64,000 nt of DNA, taken from positions 1 to 64,000 of the forward strand of contig JBFWWU010000010.1 in NCBI GenBank assembly GCA_050246015.1, written 5' to 3'. Made by a program: the position numbers and the translations under genes. The notes under the pieces are model-generated. The model saw only the letters and a program-made list of their open reading frames with translations, made no database searches and had not been told where the DNA came from. Source of the DNA: JTS-AC122 sp050246015. Its GTDB lineage: Bacteria; Planctomycetota; Phycisphaerae; Phycisphaerales; UBA1924. This document shows, piece by piece, positions 14,400-22,219 of this stretch. Numbering within the stretch: position 1 is the first letter of the stretch; every line of letters begins with the position of its first letter.

Positions 14400-17066
14400 T
14401 CAGGGCTTGGCGCCCGCGACCTGCACGCCGGCGGACTGAAGCGCGGCGATGACGTTGGCGGGTGTGTAGGCGTTCATGATGGTCGGGTCGGTGCCGCCGG
14501 GCTTGAGGATGATGAGCGTCGGGACGGCGGTTCGGCCGAAGTCCCTCAGGAAGTTCCACCCCGGCGCGTCGTTGGCCGACAGGTCGACTTCGAGTTTGAT
14601 GACATCGCCGAGCGCGGCCAGGACGGGGTCTCGGTCGAGCACGGTTCCCTTGAGGACCTTGCAGGTGATGCACCAGTCGGCGGTGAAGTCGAGGAGGATG
14701 ACCTTGCCGGAGGACTTGGCCGTCTCCCAGTTGGCGGGCGTCCAGTGTGACCAGGCGCCGGGCACGAGTTGGGTGCTTGCCAGGGCCGATCGCTGGGAGA
14801 GGTAATCTCGGCGAGCGGTGACGGTGAGACCGGCGGCGAAGGCGTAGGTTCCAAGCACGCCAAGCAAGGCAAGGCCGGGCATGACGAGTTTGGGCCAGGT
14901 CTTCCTAGCGATCTGAAGGGTTCGGATCGTGAGCCAGGTTCCCGCAAGGAGCACAAAGAACGCCACGGCCCACCAGATGATCGCTTCTTTGAGATAGGGC
15001 TTGCTGCTCAAGAGGGTCTTGAGAGCGGCGGCGATGAAGTACGCGGCGGCGGCGAGGAGCAGCAGGCCCATCACCTGCTTGACGAGTTCGCTGGCCGGGC
15101 CGGTACGGGGGATCCGTTCGACGAGTTTGGGATACGCGGAGAGGATGAGATATGGAGCGGCCATCCCGATTCCAAGGCCGGCGAAGATGATGACGGTGAC
15201 CAGCGGCGGGACGACGGAGACGACGGCCAGGAGTCCGCTGGCGACGAAGCCGAAGCAGGGGAGTCCGAGGACGGCGGTCATCACGCCGAACATGAACGAG
15301 CCTTGCGGCGAGTCGGCCTGGGGGTTCACCATGTAGACTGATTGCGGGAGGTTGAGCGTGAAGAGGCCCATGATGCCGAAACTGAACGCGGCGATGATCA
15401 GGCCGATGACAAAGGTGACCCACCATGTGCCGAAGATGATGCGGGACGGATCGGCGACGGCACCCAGGAGGGCCATGGGAATACCGACGGCGACCCAGAA
15501 GGCGACGACACCGAGCGCCATCCAGATTCCGAGCATCATCGCTTTGCCGCGCGAGCCGCCCGCGTGGTGGGTCAGGGTCATGACCTTGATGGGGATGACA
15601 GGCAAGACGCAGGGGGTGAGGTCGAGGATCGCGCCGCCGAGCACCGCGGCGAGGAAGAGCACGAACACGCCCAGGAGGCTGTCGGGGGCGGGGAGTTGAA
15701 AGCCCAGGAGCGTTGGTCGCGGGTGGGCCGACCCCGGACCGGTCGAGGCCTGGGCAGGCGAGGCGCCAGGCGTGCTGGGCCTGGGATTCGCCGGGCCGGC
15801 GATGGCGAGTTTCGCGAAGACCGACCCATCGAACCCTTGGAAGAGCGCGGGAGTCGCGGGGGTGGTGGCGACGGGCGCGTCGGCGAGGGTGAGGGCGAGA
15901 GTGGCGGTGGCCGAGGTCGGCTGCAAGCACACGCTGTCGTCGCAGGCCTGGTAGTTGATGCGGAAGGTGAGGGTGTACTGGCCGGGCCTGGCGTCGGGGC
16001 CGATGCTGATGGGAACGAACGCGACGGACTGCTCGGAGTAACTGAGGATGTCCAGCGGCGTGCCGGTGATCCCGGCGGTCGTGACGATATGCGGCGTGGG
16101 CCACTGCGTGTGATCGAGATGGACGTGGAAGCCGGCCGGGGCGGGGCCGACAAGTTCGATTGTGGTCGGGATCGCGGCGAAGTCCTGCATCCCGTCGGGG
16201 GGGACGGGCTTGTTCGGCCAGGCGTGCCAGCCTTCGTCGAAGTTCAGTTCGACGGCGACGGGGAATCGGTCGCCGGGGATGATGGGGGAGTGCTCGGCGG
16301 TGGCGCGGACGTGGAGGACGCCGGCGTCGCCCGAATCGATCGACTCAGCGTCCGCGTCATCGGCATCGGCAAGGGGCGCGCCAGTGGCGGGAGTGGCCGG
16401 GGTGGCGCCGCGTTCCCTGGGGGCCAGTGAGTCGAACACCGCTGGGTCGAAGTTCTTGAAGAGGTCGGGCTCGGTGTCGGTGGACTTCGCGCCGGCGGGG
16501 GCGATCGTGATGGCGGCCTTGGCACGGAGCGACGCCGGGGCGCGGCACATGCTGTCGTTGCAGGCCTGATACGCGACTTCAAAGGTGAGCGAGTAGTTGC
16601 CGGGCTTGGCATCCGAGGCGATGACGATCGGAACAAAGGCGACGGTCTGGTCGGCGTAACTCAGGATTTCGATCGGGGTGCCGGTCACGCCCGCGGTGGA
16701 GACCGCGTGCGGCTTGGGCCACTGGACGGCCTCCAGATGGACGCTGGACCACACCGGGGCGAAGTCGGCAAGTGTGATGACGGTGGGGATGGGGCTGAAA
16801 TCGTCGCCGAGTTCGGGCGGCGCGACGGGTTTGTTCGGCCAGATGTGCCAGCCCTCGGCGAAGTCCATGACGATCGCGACGGGGACGCGCTCGCCGGGGG
16901 TCAGCGGGGTGCGCGGCGCGACGGCGCGGACTTTCAGGACCTGGTCCGGCTGGGCGGCGGCCGGGCGAACCGCGCCGCCGAGGATGCAGGCGATCGTGAG
17001 AACAAGCAACCACGCGAGGGGGCGAGCCGAGTATGTGCCGAACGAAGAGATGGGCGTGCAGAGCAT
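14400..17066 (-). CDS. dsbD: Thiol:disulfide interchange protein DsbD with two N-terminal domains
   Basis: DsbD carries reducing power from cytoplasmic thioredoxin through the membrane to periplasmic thiol proteins. After a signal peptide ending AAAQ, the protein has two tandem nDsbD-like domains, each with the paired cysteines: YQACNDSMC at about residue 167 and YQACDDSVC at about 373. Both copies also carry the DEGWHAWPNKPV-like block. The central part (about residues 465-740) has eight or so hydrophobic segments with the DLTPCVLPVIPIK motif and its partner LGLPCFGF. The C-terminal thioredoxin domain has ADWCITCK at about residue 795. The normal protein has one N-terminal domain (about 570 residues in Escherichia coli); here there are 888. 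The start at 17066 follows TATGCT by 7 nt; an in-frame ATG at 17078 would lie inside that box. Confidence 0.93.
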   Translation of the reverse strand: MLCTPISSFGTYSARPLAWLLVLTIACILGGAVRPAAAQPDQVLKVRAVAPRTPLTPGERVPVAIVMDFAEGWHIWPNKPVAPPELGDDFSPIPTVITLADFAPVWSSVHLEAVQWPKPHAVSTAGVTGTPIEILSYADQTVAFVPIVIASDAKPGNYSLTFEVAYQACNDSMCRAPASLRAKAAITIAPAGAKSTDTEPDLFKNFDPAVFDSLAPRERGATPATPATGAPLADADDADAESIDSGDAGVLHVRATAEHSPIIPGDRFPVAVELNFDEGWHAWPNKPVPPDGMQDFAAIPTTIELVGPAPAGFHVHLDHTQWPTPHIVTTAGITGTPLDILSYSEQSVAFVPISIGPDARPGQYTLTFRINYQACDDSVCLQPTSATATLALTLADAPVATTPATPALFQGFDGSVFAKLAIAGPANPRPSTPGASPAQASTGPGSAHPRPTLLGFQLPAPDSLLGVFVLFLAAVLGGAILDLTPCVLPVIPIKVMTLTHHAGGSRGKAMMLGIWMALGVVAFWVAVGIPMALLGAVADPSRIIFGTWWVTFVIGLIIAAFSFGIMGLFTLNLPQSVYMVNPQADSPQGSFMFGVMTAVLGLPCFGFVASGLLAVVSVVPPLVTVIIFAGLGIGMAAPYLILSAYPKLVERIPRTGPASELVKQVMGLLLLAAAAYFIAAALKTLLSSKPYLKEAIIWWAVAFFVLLAGTWLTIRTLQIARKTWPKLVMPGLALLGVLGTYAFAAGLTVTARRDYLSQRSALASTQLVPGAWSHWTPANWETAKSSGKVILLDFTADWCITCKVLKGTVLDRDPVLAALGDVIKLEVDLSANDAPGWNFLRDFGRTAVPTLIILKPGGTDPTIMNAYTPANVIAALQSAGVQVAGAKP

Positions 17067-17073
17067 TGGTGGA

Positions 17074-17079
17074 AGCATA
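17074..17079 (-). promoter_or_regulatory. Putative -10 box of a leaderless dsbD transcript
   Basis: TATGCT on the minus strand, 7 nt before the ATG at 17066. It overlaps an alternative ATG at 17078, which it argues against. Confidence 0.45.
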
Positions 17080-17185
17080 AGTCAGGAAACAACAGTTGGC
17101 GCGGGTGAAATGTTCGCGCGCGCGGCGCGGCTGTTACCCGCTGGTGACGTGGGGCGTTCGATGGGTCGCTTGTACAAGGCGGGGA

Positions 17186-18511
17186 CTACGGGCAACCTTG
17201 CAGGAAGACGGCCAGGAAGTCGAAGAAATCCTGGGAGTTGACGAACCCGTCGTGATTGAAGTCCGCGGCGCCGACAAAGAGCGCGGAGAGAAAATCGAAG
17301 AAGTCCTGCGAGTCGACGAAGCGGTCGCCGTTCCAGTCAGCGGGGCAGGGCGGGGGCGGGCCGAAGTCAAATCGCCAGGCCTCGACGGCGCCTGAGGGAT
17401 TGAGGCCCGTGCCGACGATGATTCGGCCGTCGGCGGAGATGCCTCGCGCTTCCTGGAGCACCCAGCCGGTGAGGTCGATGCCGAGCGAGGTGACGAGATC
17501 GTTGAGGTCGCGCATGCCGTGGTCGGCGTCCCAGATGAAGGCGTGGGCGGCGGACCCGCAACCGAACGGACCGCAGGCGCCGGCCACGTATCCGCGGCCG
17601 ACGATGACCGAGCCGTCGTGATTCATGGCAAGCGGGGTGCTCTGGAAGGACCCGCCGGGCAGATCGCCGAGGGGGACCATTCCGGTGGCCTGGGTCCAGC
17701 GGAAGGCCTCTTCGCCGTTGGGGGAAGCGTTGAAACTGCGGCTGGAGCCGGCGATCACGCCGCCGTCGGCGCTGATGGCGGTGGCCTGTGAGTAGCGGGC
17801 GGTCGTCGGTGGCATGGGCAGATAGCCCATGGGCTGGATGCCGCCGGCGAGGGTCCAGCGGAACGCCTGCTGACCCATCGACGAGTCGCTGACTCCCACA
17901 AGCACCAAGCCGTCAGCGGACATCGCGAGCGAGTAACTGGCGAACGTGCCGCCGGGCAGGTCGCCGATCGGGGTCATCTCGCCCGTGGCGACGCGATAGA
18001 GATATGACTCGGTGCCGGATTCAGACTCGCCGACGCACGCGATGAAGGCGGCGTCGGGGGTGATGGCGCGGGCGCCCGCCCTCGGGACGCCCGAGACGCC
18101 CCCGGGCAGGTCGCCGATCTCGATCGCGCCGGTACCCGCGGTCCAGATGAACGGCTGCGAACCCTGGTCACTAAAGAAGCCGTGATCGGCGGTCCCGACG
18201 ATGATCGAGCCGTCGTGATTGGCGGCGGCGGCGCGGATGGTGGCCCCGGCGCCGCTGAGGTCGTAGATGTTGAACAGTCCGGTCTCCGGGCTCCAGGCAA
18301 ACGCCGCGAGATACGACACGATCCCGCTCCCGGCGACCACGCTGGCGCCGACGACCGTTCCGCCGTCGGCGGAGACGCCGGTTGCTTCGCTGTATTCCCA
18401 CGCGCCGGGGAGGTCGCCCAGGGGCGTGAACGCCGGCTGAGCGGACGCGGGCGCGGCCAGGAGCAGCGCGACGCCGAGCATAGACATTGTCCGGGGCGGT
18501 GCATGGATCAT
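17186..18511 (-). CDS. Secreted HAF-repeat protein with a C-terminal dockerin-like module
   Basis: GGAGG 7 nt upstream selects the ATG at 18511. A signal peptide ends at APASAQ. The mature protein is a chain of about 50-residue HAF-type repeats, each with a form of LGDLPGG, VSADG, IVVG and AFRWT (for example AMSADGLVLVGVS and AISADGGVIAGSS), probably building a beta-propeller. The last 55 residues are two EF-hand-like loops, DWNGDRFVDSQDFFDFL and DFNHDGFVNSQDFFDFL, opened by a Cys and ending LQGCP. That module is shared by six proteins in the window. Dockerins usually bind cohesins through calcium-loaded loops; none is seen here. It is probably a surface or matrix protein. Confidence 0.8.
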   Translation of the reverse strand: MIHAPPRTMSMLGVALLLAAPASAQPAFTPLGDLPGAWEYSEATGVSADGGTVVGASVVAGSGIVSYLAAFAWSPETGLFNIYDLSGAGATIRAAAANHDGSIIVGTADHGFFSDQGSQPFIWTAGTGAIEIGDLPGGVSGVPRAGARAITPDAAFIACVGESESGTESYLYRVATGEMTPIGDLPGGTFASYSLAMSADGLVLVGVSDSSMGQQAFRWTLAGGIQPMGYLPMPPTTARYSQATAISADGGVIAGSSRSFNASPNGEEAFRWTQATGMVPLGDLPGGSFQSTPLAMNHDGSVIVGRGYVAGACGPFGCGSAAHAFIWDADHGMRDLNDLVTSLGIDLTGWVLQEARGISADGRIIVGTGLNPSGAVEAWRFDFGPPPPCPADWNGDRFVDSQDFFDFLSALFVGAADFNHDGFVNSQDFFDFLAVFLQGCP

Positions 18512-18566
18512 CTTCATCCCTCCAACAGCAGGCATTACAGCGTGCGGGCCCCGCGGTTGCGGATCA

Positions 18567-19445
18567 TCAGCGCCCTGATTCCAACGACTGGGGCCCCCAC
18601 GGGGCGTTGTCAAGCAGCCGGACGGGGCCGACGCGAGCCGCGATCAGGGCGCGGAATGAGGCGTGCGGGCCCGTGTGAGGTGAACGGGTGAGAGTCGAAG
18701 CCTCGCGCACCACGGCGTAGTCCGGCTCGATTCCCGCCGCGGCGAGTTCGTCTCGCATGCAGGCCTCCGCCAGGTCCGGCGATGTCTCGTCACGGGATGC
18801 GCGCAGCGCCCGGACGATCGATCCCGCGCGGCGTCGATCCGCCGGCGACAGAAAGCGGTTGCGGCTGCTCATCGCCAGTCCGTCGGATTCCCGCACGGTC
18901 GCACCCGGGACGATCTCAATCGGGAGGCGCTCGTGCGCGGTCATGGCGCGGACGACCTGGAGTTGCTGCCAGTCCTTCTCGCCGAAGACCGCGTGCCCGG
19001 GCGTGATGAGTTCGAACAGCCTCAGCACGACCTGGCACACGCCGGCGAAGTGCCCGGGTCGCTGGGCGTCTTCGAGCCCGGGCTGCGTCGCCACCGCCGG
19101 CAGCGGGGGGATGCGGACGGTCCTGCCGGCCGGATAGATCTCGGCGGGCGACGGCGCAAAGACGACGTCGGCCCCGGCCTGTTCGCAGATCGGCAGGTCC
19201 GCATCGAGTGTTCGCGGGTAGCGTGAAAAGTCATCGCGCTCGCCGAACTGAGTCGGGTTGACGAAGATGCTCACCAGCACGGGCGCCGGCGCCGCGCCGA
19301 GAGCGGAGCCGGATTCGCGGGACAGCCGCACGGCTTGACGGATGAGCGAGGCGTGCCCGTCGTGCAGCGCGCCCATGGTCGGCACGAGAATGGGCCGCCG
19401 CGGCGCGACGTGCCGCAGTTCCGAACATGTGCGGACTAGAAGCAT
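18567..19445 (-). CDS. panC: Pantothenate synthetase
   Basis: PanC joins pantoate and beta-alanine with ATP to form pantothenate, the coenzyme A precursor. The nucleotidyltransferase signature PTMGALHDGHASLIR (HxGH), FVNPTQFGERDDFSRYPR, FGEKDWQQLQ and the late DGLAMSSRNRFLS block are present in order. Typical enzymes have an FGxKDYQQ motif; the Tyr is Trp here. The start at 19445 (MLLVRTCSEL) was preferred to a TTG/ATG 12 codons upstream because the conserved domain starts just after it; this is not certain. Length (292) is normal. Neither panB nor panD is next to it. Confidence 0.94.
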   Translation of the reverse strand: MLLVRTCSELRHVAPRRPILVPTMGALHDGHASLIRQAVRLSRESGSALGAAPAPVLVSIFVNPTQFGERDDFSRYPRTLDADLPICEQAGADVVFAPSPAEIYPAGRTVRIPPLPAVATQPGLEDAQRPGHFAGVCQVVLRLFELITPGHAVFGEKDWQQLQVVRAMTAHERLPIEIVPGATVRESDGLAMSSRNRFLSPADRRRAGSIVRALRASRDETSPDLAEACMRDELAAAGIEPDYAVVREASTLTRSPHTGPHASFRALIAARVGPVRLLDNAPWGPQSLESGR

Positions 19446-19530
19446 GCCCTGAAGGCTTGCAGCGCCGGGCGACGGCGTCAACCCCGCGGCATCGGACCCG
19501 CGGGGAGAGCGGGCATGCGGAGAAGGGCGT

Positions 19531-19590
19531 TGGGTGCACGATCAGGACGGGTGCGGACCGCGGCATGATGAGCCGCGGTTGTGCATCCCA
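19531..19590. other. Nested hairpin between panC and the PilZ-like gene
   Basis: Outer arms TGGGTGCAC (19531-19539) and GTGCATCCCA (19581-19590) pair with one bulge. Inside, a perfect 8-bp stem ACCGCGGC/GCCGCGGT (19557-19564 with 19572-19579) has the loop ATGATGA. It lies 24 nt after the stop of the 19614-20063 gene. There is no T-run, so it is either a processing or mRNA-end structure or part of the panC leader. Confidence 0.4.
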
Positions 19591-19613
19591 CCCACTTGGG
19601 TTCGCCGGCGAGC

Positions 19614-20063
19614 CTATACGAGTACACCCCGGATGCCCTGTTCCTTCAGCCATTCGAGCAGTTCAGGCGTGGAGGGCAGTTCCATCAGGCGCACGCGGGT
19701 CAGGTACAGCCCATTCCCGTCGTAGTCCGAGCAATCGACCTCGCCGTAGACCGGCACCGGCTGATCGTCCAGAGCGTGCATGGCGGCGATGATGCGCCGC
19801 GTGGTGTAGCACATGCGACGAGAGCGGATGCAGATGTGCGACTCGCCGAGTTCGGACGCCTTGGCGGTGAAGGTCAGCATCGGCCGCCCGACGGTGTCCA
19901 GTTCGGTGAGGTCGAGTTCGGCGTGGAAGGGGATGCCCTTGGGGCGCTCGGGCGCTTTGGGGCGGAAGTGGATGTTCGACCAGCGAAGGCGCTCTTCTTC
20001 GAGCGCCTTGGCGTACTCGCCCGGTCGGTAGCGCGGCTTGGGTCGTTCAGAATAGAAAGCCAT
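19614..20063 (-). CDS. Hypothetical protein, possibly a PilZ-like domain
   Basis: A 149-residue soluble protein with a basic N-terminus (ERPKPRYRPGEY). The middle, with IRSRRMCYTTRRIIAAMHALD and then VYGEVDCSDYDGNGLYLTRVRLMELP, looks like an all-beta domain and faintly resembles the PilZ-type proteins of planctomycetes, but the canonical D-x-S-x-x-G block is not clear. No membrane segment or signal peptide. It sits between xerC and panC on the same strand, 150 nt downstream of xerC. Function is unknown. Confidence 0.6.
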   Translation of the reverse strand: MAFYSERPKPRYRPGEYAKALEEERLRWSNIHFRPKAPERPKGIPFHAELDLTELDTVGRPMLTFTAKASELGESHICIRSRRMCYTTRRIIAAMHALDDQPVPVYGEVDCSDYDGNGLYLTRVRLMELPSTPELLEWLKEQGIRGVLV

Positions 20064-20215
20064 GGTTCACCAATCCCGATGCATCAATATCGGCTGGCGA
20101 ACGCGCAAGATGAGCGCGACGGAGTGGAAAATCATGCCGGTCGCAACAACAGGGCAAGGAGCGCGATGTTATCGGTGCCGCGTGGGGCGCCCCGGGTTAT
20201 CAGGCCGCGGGCGGA

Positions 20216-21298
20216 TCAACCCGCCTCGGCGCGCGGGTGGGACTGGTCGTAGGCGTCCTTGAGACGCTGGGTGGTGAGGTGGGTGTAGATCTGGGTCGTG
20301 CTGAGAGACTGATGGCCCAGGAGTTCCTGAACGCTTCGCAGGTCCGCCCCGTTTTCGAGCAGGTGCGTCGCGAAACTGTGGCGGAGCGTGTGCGGGCTGA
20401 TGTTGGCATCGAGCCCGGCGGCCATGAGGTACTTGTCGAGTTTGCGGCGGACAGAGCGGGAACTGAGTCGCTTCCCGTGCTTGTTGACAAAGAGCGGCCC
20501 GGTCTTGCTGGAGCCCCAGATGCCGGCGAACTTCGCGTCGGCCAGGACCATGTCGACGTACTTCTTGATGGCGCCCAGGGCGTGCGTTCCCAGCGGAACG
20601 AGGCGCTCCTTCTTGCCCTTGCCCTTGACGCGCAGCGCTTCGCCGGCGTCGTCGAGATCCTCGACGTTCAGCCCGACGAGTTCGCTGACGCGGATGCCGG
20701 TCGAGTACAGGGTTTCGAGCATCGCGCGGTCGCGCATGCCCAGCACTTCGTGCTCGGGGGGCGTCGCGAGCAACTGCTCGATCTGCTCGATGGAAATGGC
20801 CTTGGGCAGCCGCTTGCCCTGGCGCGGCGTGCGGATCGCCGTCATCGGGTTTCCGGGGGCGAAGTTGTGCCTCGCGGCCCACTTGTAGAACGAGCGGAGG
20901 GTCGCGATCTTGCGGGCCATCGTGGCGCCAGAGTACTGGAACGTGCCCAGGTGGGCGAGGAACTCGCGGATGACCTCGGCGCTCGCGGCGCACATGGCGT
21001 CGGTGATGGTGGGGCTGGCGCCGGTGGACCCGGGCGACGAGGCGCGGCGCTCCATCGCCTGGCGCTCCGCCTGGTCGCTGGGCTGAACACCCGTGACCCT
21101 CGCGAGGTGCTCGACGTATTGCCGGAGGTCGGCGCCGTAGCAACGCGCGGTGTACTGGCTGAAATGCCGTTCGTTCAGCAGATACGCTGCAAAGCGGTCG
21201 ACGAGTGGGAGTGGGGTCATGGCTTCGCTCGGGGTGCCGCCGACCAGTCGTATCCGCGACGACGATACAGCGGGGGAGTCGGAGTTCGAGGGTTTCAT
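20216..21298 (-). CDS. xerC: XerC/XerD-type tyrosine recombinase
   Basis: Xer recombinases resolve chromosome dimers at dif during division. The N-terminal core-binding domain has FSQYTARCYGADLRQYVEHL. The catalytic residues are all visible: Arg in STGIRVSELVGL, Lys in KGKGKKERLVPLG, the HTLRHSFATHLL box (His-x-x-Arg), His in LGHQSLSTTQIYTHL, and the nucleophile Tyr in that same segment. LGHQSLSTTQIYTH is nearer XerC than XerD. A 30-residue insert (about residues 70-105) is unusual. The ATG at 21298 overlaps the upstream stop as ATGA, which fixes the start and couples translation. No mobile-element context, so this is probably the host enzyme. Confidence 0.9.
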   Translation of the reverse strand: MKPSNSDSPAVSSSRIRLVGGTPSEAMTPLPLVDRFAAYLLNERHFSQYTARCYGADLRQYVEHLARVTGVQPSDQAERQAMERRASSPGSTGASPTITDAMCAASAEVIREFLAHLGTFQYSGATMARKIATLRSFYKWAARHNFAPGNPMTAIRTPRQGKRLPKAISIEQIEQLLATPPEHEVLGMRDRAMLETLYSTGIRVSELVGLNVEDLDDAGEALRVKGKGKKERLVPLGTHALGAIKKYVDMVLADAKFAGIWGSSKTGPLFVNKHGKRLSSRSVRRKLDKYLMAAGLDANISPHTLRHSFATHLLENGADLRSVQELLGHQSLSTTQIYTHLTTQRLKDAYDQSHPRAEAG

Positions 21299-22122
21299 TG
21301 CGGCTGGCTCGTTGGTGCTTGGGTGAGAGTCGGGGTTGGCTGAACGGTCATCGCGTCGGTCGGGGTCGCTGGAGGCGAGGCGGGGTTGCCCGCCGAGCCC
21401 GATGCCAGCCGGCGCCGCTCGGACTGCACGAGTTTCCTCACGCAGTGGTACGCGGCGAACTCCGTGTACAGTTCCATGCTGGCGGTGTATCGCTTCCACG
21501 AAAGCGACGAACTGGGGTCGTGCCGCCCGTGCGCGAACTCACGCAGCGCAATCAGCACCTCGTGGCTGGCGGCGTCCAGGTGTTCAGAGACGAACGCGGC
21601 GGGGTCGTCCGCATTCGTGCCCCGCGGCAGGCTCCGGTCCGCGTACGCGCTGCTCAGGATTCTCGGGTCGATCGGCTCCCCCGGCTCGCGGTCGGTCGTG
21701 TAGAGCGCGAGCGTGAGGCCGATCTTGGGCGGGTCGTACGGGTCGTAGGCCGTGATCGATCCGACGATCACGCCCCCGGCCTTGAGCGCGTCGGCCAGGA
21801 CCTTGGCGTCCCGCGGCGACCGGATCGCGCGCAGTTGATGGGCGCTCATCGCGGCGAGTGAACGGTTCACGGGCAACGCGGAGATCCCGCTCACCTCGGC
21901 GACCGCCGCCGCCAGCGCGTCCGACAGCGCCAGCGTATCGATCGTCGATACGCCCGATTCGTTTGTCAGCGGCGCGATCGCCCAGACGGTTTCACCCTTC
22001 GACGCCGGGTACGGCGACTGGATGACGTTCGGGTTCACGAGCACTTCCTTCTCCCGGGCGCACCCCGTGAGAAGCACGGCTCCTATCGCCGCGGCACACA
22101 GCATGGTCTGTACGGTTGTCAT
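21295..22122 (-). CDS. Lipoprotein of unknown function
   Basis: The 275-residue protein opens with a lipoprotein signal, lipobox LTGCARE. The region IAPLTNESGVSTIDTLALSDALAAAVAEV followed by GGVIVGSITAYDPYDPPKIGLTLALY (quoted only in parts) recalls the fold of periplasmic lipoproteins such as the CsgG/TolB-N group, in which a conserved N-terminal beta-alpha unit reads a gene-family score against an operon. The C-terminus is rich in Pro, Thr and Gln. AGGA lies a few bases before the ATG. It is between a TolB-like propeller gene (98 nt upstream) and xerC (ATGA overlap), so the three are probably one operon; the functional link is unclear. Confidence 0.6.
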   Translation of the reverse strand: MTTVQTMLCAAAIGAVLLTGCAREKEVLVNPNVIQSPYPASKGETVWAIAPLTNESGVSTIDTLALSDALAAAVAEVSGISALPVNRSLAAMSAHQLRAIRSPRDAKVLADALKAGGVIVGSITAYDPYDPPKIGLTLALYTTDREPGEPIDPRILSSAYADRSLPRGTNADDPAAFVSEHLDAASHEVLIALREFAHGRHDPSSSLSWKRYTASMELYTEFAAYHCVRKLVQSERRRLASGSAGNPASPPATPTDAMTVQPTPTLTQAPTSQPQ

Positions 22123-22219
22123 GGCGTCCTGCCTCGGGTGTGCACGTTTCCAACGGGCACGGGGTCATGTATGTCAGTCCGTTGCCTCGCCCGGCGCGTC
22201 GGCACGCCGGCAAGCGGCA

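Noticed and set aside
20216..21298. Tyrosine recombinase as part of a mobile element
   Set aside because: It is coupled to housekeeping-type lipoprotein genes, has the XerC signature and no attachment repeats or tRNA next to it.
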